Shown here: positions 47,110 to 60,500 of the stretch, in pieces | Numbering within the stretch: the stretch's first letter is position 1 | Layout: each line of letters begins with the position of its first letter | NCBI RefSeq assembly: GCF_040954835.1 | Contig: NC_090697.1 | Span: 2,492,501-2,556,500, forward strand | Direction: 5' to 3' | From: Lepisosteus oculatus | Taxonomy: Eukaryota; Chordata; Actinopteri; Semionotiformes; Lepisosteidae | Length of the DNA stretch: 64,000 nt | Made by a program: the position numbers and the translations under genes | The notes under the pieces: generated by a model | What the model was told of the DNA's origin: nothing | Seen by the model: the letters and a program-made list of their open reading frames with translations, nothing else | Databases searched by the model: none

Positions 47110-50100
47110 GTGACCCTTCATTCAGTCGTCGTGATCGTGGTTATCCTGCATGAAGTTCGCTTAAGTGTGACCTGAAATGGTCAAAATGTACATTTCAAGC
47201 TTTTTTAAAATCACATTTTCATATTTATGTTAAAAAACAACTAACTCTTATATAGTAATTGAAGTTTTTTTAACAGAAAAATATGGAGTTGATATTTTTT
47301 AACAACCATCAATTCATCAGCTACAAAGCGGATGAGTTTATTTTCATTTTAGTTTAAAGTACATGTAAGGAAGAGTCATTTTAAAAATAAAAGTAATATT
47401 ACTCAGATGTAAAAATAAATAATAAATAAAGAAAATTATGATAGCATTTCTGAATCAGAAAGCTTGTCGTGTGTCCTAACCTCTGTATAGATCTGTTCAC
47501 AGTACCATAAGTCCTTTAATATTGTAAACCAAAACCGAAAAGCACCCAGAAAAAAAGCATACTTTGTTTCTAATACTGCCCCCTCAACGAAAAGCAAATC
47601 TTCACAGCTTACTTTTTTGTTTTGTGTTTGTTCAGGTTGTGGAACACTGCTGGTTCTGGAGCAGAATGACATTGGTATTTCTCTCATAAAGAGGTACATA
47701 AAACTACTTGTTGCCAAGACTGATTTATTACTATCATTGTTTTTTACTGATTTCTTTATATATGTATATGAAACAAAGACAACACTATTCATAAATAATT
47801 TCAATATCATCCTCCACAATGCAAAAAAAACACTGTGTTCCTGTTGAGAAAATAGGGACACACATCTTTGTGAGCACATGCTGAAAACCATCTATTTTTT
47901 ATTTTGAATAAAAGTCTTTGTGTTGATCATATTGGTTCTGTTCAAGAGAGACGTCCCAGAGGTGTGGGGTACAGGTTTCATGATGGAAAGCTTGTGGGTT
48001 CAAACCCCAGGTGGGGACAATGATGTTGTACCCTAAGGCTTTCACTTAGCTCGAGTGAAATGCGCATCTGTATTAATGAGCACAAATTTAAGTCCGAGTA
48101 GGGACCTGCGTTAGCATGCCTAGTCTGCAAAGGAACAGGTAATGGTTTTCTCCATGCTGAAAAGAGAAGAAAAGAAACACAAAGTTTTGGCTGTTGGAGC
48201 TTCAGGCTCCACTCCTGACAAAGGCTCCACAGCCAAGACGTTGTCATACTTTTTTCTTTTCCTTTCAGCATGGAGAAAACCTTTACCTGTTCCTTTACAT
48301 ATCTAAGTCTCTGTGGGTGACAGAGTTGGACTGATAAGTATTATAACCCTTCTTGTTCAGTTTTGACTGGAACGATGGCCTTTTCGACGTCACCTGGAGT
48401 GAGAGCAACGAGCACCTGCTGGTGACGGGGAGTGGAGACGGATCTCTCCAGATCTGGGACACAGCTAATCCCCTGGGGCCGCTGCAGGTGCTGAAGGAGC
48501 ACGCGCAGGAGGTGACTGTTTTTACCTGGGCACAGGCGGCATTTCTGGAGTCTGTCCGGTCCTTTTCACAGACACACTGGTTGGTTAATTGGCTTCTGTG
48601 AAAACTGGCCCTGCTGTGGGTGCTTGTGTCCGTGTCTGTGTGGGCCCTGTGATGGACTGGCGTCCAGTCCAGGGTGTATCCTGCCTGCCTTGCGCCTGTT
48701 GCTTGCTGGGACTCCCCAGTGACCCAGAATTGGATAAAGATAAAGATTGGAAAATGCATGGATGGACATGCCACATCATTGACTGACTGCTCTCACTGTT
48801 CTTATTATTATATTACAACTTGGTAGTTAATCATGTGGGTCAACTGGCATGGTCTTTGTAGGATAAAAAGCATCTATGTATTTTTATTTTCAATGTAGTC
48901 TTTGTAAATAATAATACCAAGCTGTAATACAATCAGATACATTTGTAATGATAAAAAATGTGGTTCCATTTCTGTTGTCAAATTTATAGAATAGCTCTTG
49001 GCTTTTTTCTTTCTTTAGAGTATCTATTCAAAAGTTGCATTTGTTATTTTGAAGTCATTATGACTTATTGTTCTTATCATCAGTAAAAATAAAATGGTAT
49101 GCATTTTAATTTTCTCAATCTCTTTCTAGGTTATAGGGCTTTTTTAAAATACTTCTTACTGAAAGTTGGTCTCTGTAATGTTTTAAATAACGCTTATAGG
49201 TATTATTTTAACCCAAGCCTGTGGATATTCAAGCAGGGATCTGCGTCAGCATTCATAGGCTACAAAGAAAGAAGTACAGGTTTATAACATGCTGAAAAGA
49301 GAAGAAAAGAAACGTAAAGTTTCGACCGTGGAGCCTTCTTCAGATGTCAAGGTCTTCTTCATTTGTTCTATGAAGCCTGTAGATATTCTCTTTGTTTGTT
49401 TTGTGAAGTTGAATGACTTAATGTATATGAATCCCTCTGTGTGCAGGTGTATAGCGTTGACTGGAGTTTAACCCGTGGTGAAACATTCATAGTTTCTGGT
49501 TCCTGGGACCACACTGCTAAAGTGGTAAGATGTCTCAAACAATCATATAGTGATGTGTACACATAGAAATAACTGAAAAAGCTTCTTCTGGCTTGTGGTA
49601 TTGTTTTGAAATATCCTGGATTGATATGATTTTGTTATTTCTTCCATTTAGCTTTGATTACCTATGCAAAATTTTGCAAAAGAAATACCAGATTATCAGT
49701 ATTTTCTAAACATGAAAACAATGATTCAGTTCCGCTTTACAAACAGAGAAATCATCCTCACTGTGTCGAACACAAACGTTAAGTAGATAGTCATTGCTGC
49801 AGATAGCACACTTGACACTTCATTACAATAAGCAGGCCTTGTGGAGTGAATACTGTTGCTTCCCTCTTATTATAGAAAAAAAATACATTAATAAATAGAT
49901 GGGAATAGATATGTCTGACACACAGGAAGCCAGTCCTTGTGGCAGATGTCTAAACGGGGGCTGGGATAAACCAGACGCATTCCTAGCTCTGCAGGAATTG
50001 GAAGTGTACACGGCTGATGGCTGATTAAAACATTAAGTTTTCCTATACCTTTGCATCACTCCATCTACTCACTGATATTGAATGCCTGCCTCAGCCAAAA

Positions 50101-53100
50101 AAAAGTCAGAGAGAAAAGAACAGAGGATGTTCATTATAACTTCTTGCGTAAATTTGACACCCATCGCTTGACTTAGTGCTGCAAAAGCTACTACTGTAGG
50201 TGCCAATGCTAGTGTTTTCCCAGATGGATTGTTTGGCCTCTTGCCACTGAAAGAAATGCCATAAGACATATTGAACCTTTAGTGCATATCTTTTTTCATC
50301 CCACAGTCAAATCTATTCAATTCCATTCCTCTGCCATTTTGAATTATTCTGCCTTTTGTGAACTGGTGCTACTAATGGTCAAATGAATTGACCGGGTTGA
50401 TCATGTCTGTTTAATCAGTAAGATTTTTTAATCATCTCAATTATCAGAGCATTTTGAGATAAACAAAGTTGGAAGAAATACTTAAAAGGAGATTATTTTA
50501 AGATCAAGGATTGCAATATATTGCAAAAGTGCAATAACTCTTTTATTATGCAGGAAAAAATAAAAACGTAAATGTGTCTGGGTGAAAATCGTTAAGTACT
50601 CCCCTGTTTCTGTTTCCTCAGTGGGACCCAGAAATTGCCAAGTCAGTTGGCACATTTCAAGGTCATGAAGGTGTTATTTATAGCACATCGTGGTCTCCAC
50701 ACATTCCTGGCTGTTTTGCTTCAGCTTCTGGTGAGTCTACTGTCTTTACTAATATTCCGGGTTTTATGTTTAAAAGCACAGATTTCTGTTGATTTATAGC
50801 CTACATTTTCTACTCTTAGTAATCAATTAGCTCATGGTTAGATTAATGTGAGAGTTGAGCCCATTTTTAACTGGCTGAGCGGTTAATTATCCCAGAGTAC
50901 CACAAGATGTCACTGCACACCTGCGATTTTAGTGACCACATTGTCGGCATGAACGCTCCAGCCCTGGAGATCGGACTGCTCCAGAGCGCAGCCCTGACCA
51001 GGATTTCAGTGCTGATCCACTGAATGCTTTGTACTGTGGTGAATTCCTTGCAGTCTGTGGCAACTGGCTGTAAAGTTTCAGAATGACACCTGTGGTGAAT
51101 GCTACACCAGGCAATGTGCATATTTCTGGCTTCAGTTTTGTTCCTGGACGTACAGGAGGAGTTGCACTCACTCCTGGTTTTGTGGTATACATTGATGTGG
51201 AAGCCAAGGTTTTGTCACACTCAGAAGTGAAGTGTAACTGGTGTAACATATCCTGATCTATCCAGGAACCTGTCAGCCTTCTTGCTGCAGGCGATGGTAG
51301 GTGTTTCAACCGCATGGGCGCCCATTGGCAGTCAAGGTCGTAATCATTTTGACTTTGGTGCTGACAAATGCCAAAAAAGCACTCATACTGCTTTAGAAAA
51401 GACAGTTTTCCGAACTCATACATCAGAAGGACTACAGAAACCAAAATTATCCTGCAGCTAGGATTATACCTACCCCCTTCTCTCAATGACAGACTACTTT
51501 TCTTCTAAATTTTCTCCATTCATTGGCGGTTTCATTTCACACCTCTCTACACCTATTCTGACTTCAGACCTCTTGATTGGCCTCTCTTTCTGTCCCCTGC
51601 TCCCCCTCTCGCTCCTCTTCTCTCCCAGCTTTTGTTCTCCCATGGTTTATCTACTGCTGGTGTTCCTCTCTCCTGAAGAAGCTTAAACATTTTCTCAGGT
51701 GGGTCTGTTTGGGGTTATCAGTGAGCATTTCTGGCAGTGCCAGCACACAACACCTGACGTGATGGGTGACTCCTCTCTGTTTGATTGTTTGATGATTTCA
51801 TTGGGACAGCACAACTGCTGTCTCTGCACATGTCAGCCTGATACTAAGCAGTCAACAAGTGATTTATTCTTCATGTTTACATTTTGGACAGCATACATTT
51901 GTATGAAAAACATGCAATGTTAGCACCAGTAAAATTATTTTTTATAACTTACCTTTATATAAATAGTGCATTTATTGAACAACATCAGCTATTTTTGCAT
52001 AACAAAAGACACCAAATAAACATATTATTTGTTTTCTCAGAAAGCAGTTCAAATTTTAAATAGTACGAATAACCATTCCATTACCCTATGAGTGGTAATA
52101 TTTTTTTGCTTTTTGAGCCTCAATTTAATTAATAAGTAAGAAACATAAAAATGTATGTAGCCCAGTGAGAGTGCATTCAAGTTTTTCAAAGCAGTCTTGT
52201 GTATTTCCAAGAGACACTATGGTGCAGTGCAGAGAGCTTTCACTCTCCCCAAGTAAAAAGTGTCTTTGTCACATTACACGGTATATAAGAAATGTGTAAG
52301 CTATTCTTAGTCGAACATATTGATGTTCAAACTAGTAATAGTACCAATATATATTTATCTTTTGACTATTAATTATGCATAGCAGAATAAAGAGAGTGTT
52401 ATTTGTAGGGAGGTTAAAATACTATGCACAGCTTCGAGAGAATGACATCACTCAAAAATCAAAATCCTTGAGACTGTGGACATTTTTATGTTTCAAGATT
52501 TTTAAAAAATCTCCAAACCACTTAATAAATGAGACAGTATTGCTAGCAAACAGGAGCAGTCGTTGGTGTTAATACAGTGCTCAGTAGTCTTTCAGTTAGA
52601 TAGAACAAAAAGTTCATCTTGGTATAGTCCCTGTTCTAAATTTAGGCACTAATAGAGAAAATCTGCATAAAACCAAGTCAACTGAGTACATAAATCATCT
52701 TATGTAAAAAGTTATGTTTATATATACGTATATATATTTTGCTTTTAACCAAAAGATACATAATTTTATGCTTCTTATTTGAAGCATGAATGGTGCTAAT
52801 CAAGATATTGCATATCGTTTGGTTTGAAAACCTGAAATTGTCAAGTACTCCCTCCTTTCTTTGTCCAGTTTGTGAAAGTTAGTTGGATAGTCTCACAGGT
52901 GTACTTGACATAAACCCCAGAGGACCTGAAGAGAAATACTATCCTCCAGCAGTCACCAAATCATTCATCTCATTTTCACCACCAAATGACAGCAGAAGAA
53001 ATTAATATGCTAAGAGTTTATACCATTAGTTGTAACATTTATGGGCTCTATTTATGTCTCAGAGAAGATAAGTTGCTGGAGTAGTACTTGGAAGACAAAG

Positions 53101-56100
53101 ATCACTTTGCTGATTTTACCTGCACAATCATCAGTTTTCTGATTTTACCTGCACAATCACAACTATGCTAACTTTACCTACACAGTCATCACTATACTAA
53201 CTTATTTGAAGTGGGGAGCTGCATCAGCATGCGTAGGCTGCAAAGGAATAAGTAATAGGTTTATTCCACGCTGAAAAGAACAGAAAATAAAAAAATGTTT
53301 CGGCTGTGGAGCCTTCTTCAGGTGTGGGAGAGAGGAACACCGGCAGTAGATAAAGCATGGGAGGACAACAGCTGGGAGTGGAGAGGAGGAGGGAGCAGGA
53401 GAGGAGCAGAGTGGACACTCAGGGGGTGTGAAGTCGAGAGAGGTGAAGAGAGGTGTGAAGTCAAAACCTGCAAATGATGAGAGGATTAGAAAGAAACGAG
53501 TCTGCCGTTGAGAGAAGGGGGAAGGTGTGATCCTAGTTTCAGGATATTTCTGGTTTCTGATGTCTTTTGGAATAAACCTATTACGCTAACGCAGCTACCC
53601 ACCTGAACTACTACAGTCATTGCTATGCTGACTTTACCTGCACAGTCATTAATCAATCTCTTGCATTTCAGTTCTGGGTTTTCCCGGAAAGCCTGGATAT
53701 TATTTGGAACAGACTTTGCATCCCTGATGGAGACCTTTACTGCATGATATTTTATTAAAGCATTGATAGAGTGCCAGCGAATCAGCCCAAATTTCATCAG
53801 GAGCAGATATTGTAAAAGATTAAAAGTGCCATCAGGATAACTGTTGCTACACGGTGCGGGGGCTCTGTGACTCAGGATCTGCGGCTGTGGCTGGAAGGTT
53901 GCTGGTTCGTATCCCGCGGCCGACAGAGGAATCCTACTCCGTTGGGCCCCTGAGCAAGGCCCTTAACCCCAACTGCTCCAGGGGCGCCGTATAAATGGCT
54001 CTGACCCCAAGCTTCTGTCCCTGTCTGTGTGCCTCATGGAGCGCAAACTGGGTTCTGCGAAAAGACAAATTCCTAATACAAGATCACTTTATTAGCCATA
54101 TACAATTTCTTGCATTAGGAATTTGTCTTTTTTCGCATTCCCCCAGCTTGCTCTCCATGAGACACACAGGGAGAGAGAAGCTTGGGGTCAGAGCGCAGGG
54201 TCACGAACCGGAAACCTTCCAGCCACAGGCGCAGATCCTGAGCCACAGAGCCAGCGCTCCACCCGAGGAAATACAAGGACTTGTATATGGCCAATAAAGT
54301 GATCTTATTAACAGTAGATTTCACTATTCAGAAAAAATAAAAACTCAGTTAGTTCCTATACTTGAAAAGTGTAATCTGATACAGACAGTATCAGACATAA
54401 AAATCCAGACAACAAAGAAGAACTGAGCATCATTTTATGATGCCTTCATAAAAACTGAAAACTATGTAAATATGTAACATAAATAACCATAAATTAAGCT
54501 CAAATTGATCCCAAGATATTGTCAAGAAAGTCATTTGTCTGTTAAGAATCTCAAACATTGACACTCTATACCTTTCAAAATGTTGATTCACTCAAGTCGT
54601 ATTCTGGAATGTTTTTTAAACTTACATAACTTCATAAGTAAGTCTTTTCATAGTAATTGCAGAATGTGGTGTATTAAGTGTGTTTTGACTTCTTTAAATA
54701 TTGTTTTGTACACCACTAACTTTTAGTAAGGCAGTTGAAAGACACACCTGAAGAAGGCTCCCCAGCTGAAACATTGTGTCTCTTTTCAACATGGAATAAA
54801 GCTTTACTTGTTCCTTTGAAAGATAATGCCTCATGCTCTGATGTTTCATGTTAGAGGCTACTGGTAATTAATAAATTATTGAGATCAGATATAAGAATGT
54901 ATTCATTGCATTCAATGACTGATTGATTGACCCATTAATTACTGCAAAGAATGGGATTATAGTATCAGGAGAATATCATAAAGATGCCATTGACCCAAAG
55001 TATTTAAAGCTCCACACATTTTTAGTTTTTCCTAAAAATAATATTTGCTTTAAAAGAAAATCATTGCAATTTAGAGAGTGGATTACTCACAATCTTTTTA
55101 TGTGCCTGTCCGTTATTTCTGTAATGAAATGCATTAGCATTAGTCTGTAAATTAAACTGTAGTAGTTTAATTTTTGTTACGATTAATGTGAGGACTTAGT
55201 AGTGAAGTAACCAATCTAAAAGTATTGCAAGTACAATTCACTGTTGCTTAAAAGAAAAAGGAAGAAATCAATGCTTCATGAACTGAGCTTTATTTTTTTA
55301 TCTTTTTAACTGCAGCAGAAGCTCTAGCACAAAAGTGCGTACGACAGTGTCAGATTGTTTACCTTTGATATCACATCACGTTTCTGCTACGTGCTTAGCT
55401 GTCACAGTCCACATCCCTGACAAAGTGCAATGCTTGGCTCCATTATTGTAAGCTTGCTGTTTGATAAACTCTTTGTTTCTTTGTGCACACAGCAGTTGTA
55501 GTGGCTGAGTACTTTCGTTACAGAAATTAAGGGGATGGTAGGCAGTTTCCCAGCTGGTAGTGTCCATGTTGATCTCTAATCAAAAAGGTACAGCCTCAAG
55601 CTTCTAATTTAGTAAACATTAAGTTACAACGCTTAACAGAGTGATGTCAACAGCTGTTTGTCATTCCAGATAAAATGCAGGGTTACTAGTTCAGGATGTG
55701 ACGCTGTAGCCTAGAGGCTGATAAATATCAGTTTTCTAAAGAAAACATAATGGGGTGGAAAATGTGATTAAAGAAGTAACATAAATAATAATGATGTTTT
55801 TGGCAGAAAAAGTATTTTGAAACTTATAAAGGACCCCTGACTACTAGATAGCAAACTGAAAAGCTGAAAATTGGGTATGCTTGTGTGGTCACAATGAAAT
55901 ATTTATGTGTTAATCAACAAGGAGGACAATGTTAAATTGGTTGAAGAGTTGCTATGATATCACAGTGTAATAAAACCAATGAGAGGTCTAGAAATCTGCA
56001 AAAACGTGTTTAAATGTTAACCAAAACAAATTCTGGAATTATTGCAAGAATGGCTATAAAGTTTTTGAACAAATATGATCATGAAAATACAGTGCCTTGC

Positions 56101-57513
56101 AGAAGTATTCACTTTTACCTTTTTTTCATCCTTTGCTTTAAAACTTGCATAAAATGAATTAAGACCTGTTTTTCACCTTAGATATATTGTCCGGATTGGG
56201 TGGTTTCTATCAATGTCACATGCTGGGTGTTTGATTCATGCATTTATGACGTCAAGCGCAGCCTAATTCTCTTCTTGGGAAGTTGCAATATGTTCAGATC
56301 TTTGCAACTAGACTTATCTAAATCTCAGACTTGTGGTGACTGTGTTTTCTCTATCACTGCTCAGACCTCGGTTTTACGTCTCATCCGAAGGACAGCACCT
56401 GTTTACAGTATAGTGTCCCCGTCACTATACTGGGGTATTAGGACCCACGTGGACCGCAGGGTGAGCACCCCCTGCTGGCCTCACTAACATCTCTTCCAGC
56501 AGTAACCTTAGATTTTCCCAGGAGGTCTCCCATCCCATGAAAGTCAAGACACTGCAGACACTCTATGTTATAGAGGTTTAGACCAGGCACACCTGCTTAG
56601 CTTCAGTGGGTTGCCAGTTGTGAGTTGCAGGGTGATATGGCAGGTTTGCAAGGGTAACATAACCTTTTTGGACACTACTATACAGTGTCCTCCATTTATA
56701 CTCCCAAAGAAACTAGAATATCAGATAAAATAACTGCTTACAATTATTCTTTGTAGCATAGCACGAAGAAAAGTTATATTAGTCATAAACAATTGACACC
56801 TTATTTGATTTTTGTATTATTAATAGTCCAGAACACATAAGGCTCAGATTTATTCACAGGCTGTAGTACAGTATATGCCATACGTTTTAGATTTCTAAAC
56901 AAGACGTTATCTAAGATGTAACTCAAATAACTACTTACTCCTAATAACTAATAACTAATAACTCAAATAACTAATAACTCCTATCCTGGAGTCCTTGCAC
57001 TGGCTTCCGGTCAAATTCCGCGTAGACTTTAAAATCCTCATGCTCACCTACAAGGCTTTACATGGCTTGGCACCTCAATACCTGTCTGAACTTTTATCGC
57101 CCTACTCCCCACCTCGCAACCTCCGCTCTTCAAATTCTGCCCTCCTTACTGTCCCCCAAGCCCGTCTACATTGTATGGGCGACAGGGCCTTCTCCTGCTA
57201 TGCCCCCAAGCTCTGGAACTCCTTGCCCAAGGATATTAGAGAGTCACCTTCTCTAAACTCCTTCAAATCCAGACTCAAAACCCTCCTTTTCAGAAAAGCC
57301 TTTACTTAACTGCTTCCATTCTTCACCCCTCTGCTCTTCTTAATACCATCTTCCACGGTCTCCTCTATTGTTATTGGTGTATTGTTGTAATTATAATTGT
57401 GTCCTGTCTTGTGAAATTTTCTTATTTATTGTTGTAGTCTTCTTATTTATTGTTATTGTCATCCTGTAAAGCGCTTTGAGAAGCCACCTTTAAAGGCGCT
57501 ATATAAAATAAAG

Positions 57514-57548
<35 letters not shown>

Positions 57549-60500
57549 TTTATATAATTATTTGTGGTCCTTTTTCATCTGAGATATGAATAATTATGAA
57601 GGATACTGTATCTGGATATATATATGTATTATGTTATAGAGGTTTAGATTAAGCTTCTCTCCTGCAGTGTCTTGACTTTCAGAAACATTATGCATTTGAT
57701 TTAACTGTACTCATTTGATTTTTTTAGATGTATTGCAGTCTTGTCATAGCAACAATTACATGTTTATGAATCTTTATATGTTCTATTTACATTTAACATA
57801 TAATATGTGCTATGTATATTCAGTAACAATTAGCAATTCATTTATCCACTTGTAGGAAAGCTGTATTTAGACAAATACGGTTGAAGGTAAAGGATTATCA
57901 GGGGTCTGCAGAATCGTTAGTCTGCATAATCATTATAATCATTATGATACTTTATTTGCCATGAAGAAATTAACTTTAAATTATACAGACAATATAAGCC
58001 TCTCACTAATTGTTTTGAACATGCTGTATGTTTTTAAATTGGTTCTTGTTTTGGTTCATGATCCCCTATCATAGCAAATCTGTTTGATTGCTGACTAGCT
58101 TAGAGTCATCCTTTAGTTTAAGTGTCCTGTAAGGCTCCGTTTGAATAAGAAATCAATATTATCACAAAGAAAAGTTTAAGTTAACCCTCAAGCAACTCAC
58201 AATTCACAGGTTTATATGTATGTAGTTAAGCCATATTTAAGCTGTTCTATAAAAAGAATATTGACATCAATAATGTTTGAAGCTTGTGAACAGTTTTAGT
58301 GAACTCTTCATTATATATTTTGAATCTACATTGTCTGTTGTGTTTTTTTAGCTGACTTGCACATGATGTTTTTCTAATCACTATTATTTAAGATGAGGTT
58401 GGGACACTTATTTTTTCAGATGAAAAACACTTTATTGATGCATGTGTGTGCCCTATTTAGGTTTATAAATTAACATTTTGAAAAATTGTGAATGCAGCAA
58501 GAACTGTTAGCTTATGATGAGGCTGCATTAGTTTTGCTTCTATTTCTTTAGTAAAAATAGCAGACGAACAGACTGCCCTTTGTTTAAGACTGTCAAAGGG
58601 CTTGTTTTTATTTTTTGTGACGTCACATTTTACTCAGGCTAAGCCAGTGCAATGTGAGAAAACTGAGCAGAAACTAATGGTCTTTGCATTTGTTGCCAAT
58701 TTAACATTGATGACTTGTTTGAGAGAGGACTTGGACTGCATGTTTGCATTACCTTGATTAAATGTGTAAATAAACATTTATATAAAAAATAAACTTTCAT
58801 CATATTTCCACAATAGATTTATTACCCCCACTATAATTATGAAAATTACAATTTCTTACCAGGATACCCGTGTTTAATAGAAGCTGGCCTTTTCTTAAAC
58901 AAAGCAGTTTATATCTACCAAATCATTATTTCTTGAGATGCAATGTTGTATGAAGTAGAAAAAAAACACAATAAGGGATCGGTGTATATGCAATAATAAA
59001 TTAACCCCTAGTTCACATACCACAATTAAGGGGATAAATTGAACCTAATGGTTGAATAATTGAGTAACAGGTAAACAATAACCAAGACAGTGCTGTCTGT
59101 CTAAATACTGGCCATAACTTAGTGAATTTTCTGACTTCCTATGACCGCTTGTCCTGCGAAGATCTTCCTCCTTAAGAGCAACCCAGAAAGCCATCCAGAA
59201 GGTCATGAAGAGCCTCTCTCATTGAGGCTAGTGGTGTTGATCTTGCCTCCGCCATCAGAAAAAGACTAAACAAGAATGGTTCTCGTGGGAGGACAGCCAG
59301 GGCGAAGCCACGGCTCTTTAAAGAGAACATGATCTTCTGTCTCAGGTTATCCCAAGAGGCCCTGGACGATCCACAGGAGTTAGAAGTCGAACTTTCTGGC
59401 CACTGTGAGACATGTTGCAGAACGTTTAAAAAATAATCCAAATAAATATCCTTTGCTGTCTCTTTAACAGGAGCATAAAGATACCAGATACCAAAACTTA
59501 AAGAAGCCAGCTCTCAGGATGTTTTTGTTTCTCCAGGTGACAGTACTTTAAGAATATGGGACCTGAAAACAGGAGGGTCAAGACTGGTGATCCCCGCCCA
59601 TCAGGCTGAGATACTGAGCTGTGACTGGTGCAAATATGACCAGGTAACACAGAGGTTTATGTACTTACACTATATTGAACCTACATCTTTTAATTATAGG
59701 TCTCAGTATTACACTGCTGTAATGCTTGGACGTCTAAGAAAATAAAACTGAGCATGTGTGACATACAAGTAGAATCTTTTATTAATCTTAATGATATAAA
59801 AAATAAAAGTTTTGCAAAAAAGTAAGCACAGGGCAGCACAGTGGATAGCTTCAGGGTGCTGGGTTCTTTTCTGGCTGTGTCTGTGGACAGTTTGCATGTT
59901 CTCCCGGTTTTCTCCCTACACGTCCTCCTACAGCCCAAAGATATGTCCCTGTGCCGGCCAAGCTTGTCCCTGGTTTACAGTCGTCCTCTCAGTGTTTCAT
60001 GAAAATGGACAGATGGGTGACAAGGTTTCTATAAACTGCTGAATTTAAGAAACTCTGTATCTGTCCTTTGGTTTCCAGATTATTAGTCTTTATGAAGACA
60101 TCGCTTGGCTAAGCGCTGCAGTTCTCTTTCCCTAGTAATGACAGAAAATGACAAGGAAATAGAAAGTCATTAAGGCCGTTTCAATGCTTAGTCATTTGTT
60201 TTTTTTAATAAGCGAAAATCACTCATGCAGCTGAAAATTAAAAGGCAATTCAAAAAAATCTCAATCTACTGTAGAAAATCCCATTTCCCCAATACGGCAT
60301 TTATTTCACCAAAAAAACAACAGACAACAAATCATTTTGAACCTAGAATTTAATTTGTGGATTTCAGATATGCTTTTGCTATAATATCCACTGATATTTT
60401 TGTTCTGCATTTAAAAATAGGTGAAAGTGAAAATTTGGGTAGAAGGCTATTATGTTTGATCACGGATCGTTTTCTGGTTACTTTTCTGTTTGTGTCCCAC

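Noticed and set aside
57001..57309. 105-codon intact frame as a host gene inside PEX7 intron 5
   Set aside because: It is the C-terminal tail of an L2 LINE followed by the LINE 3' UTR and ATT repeat.
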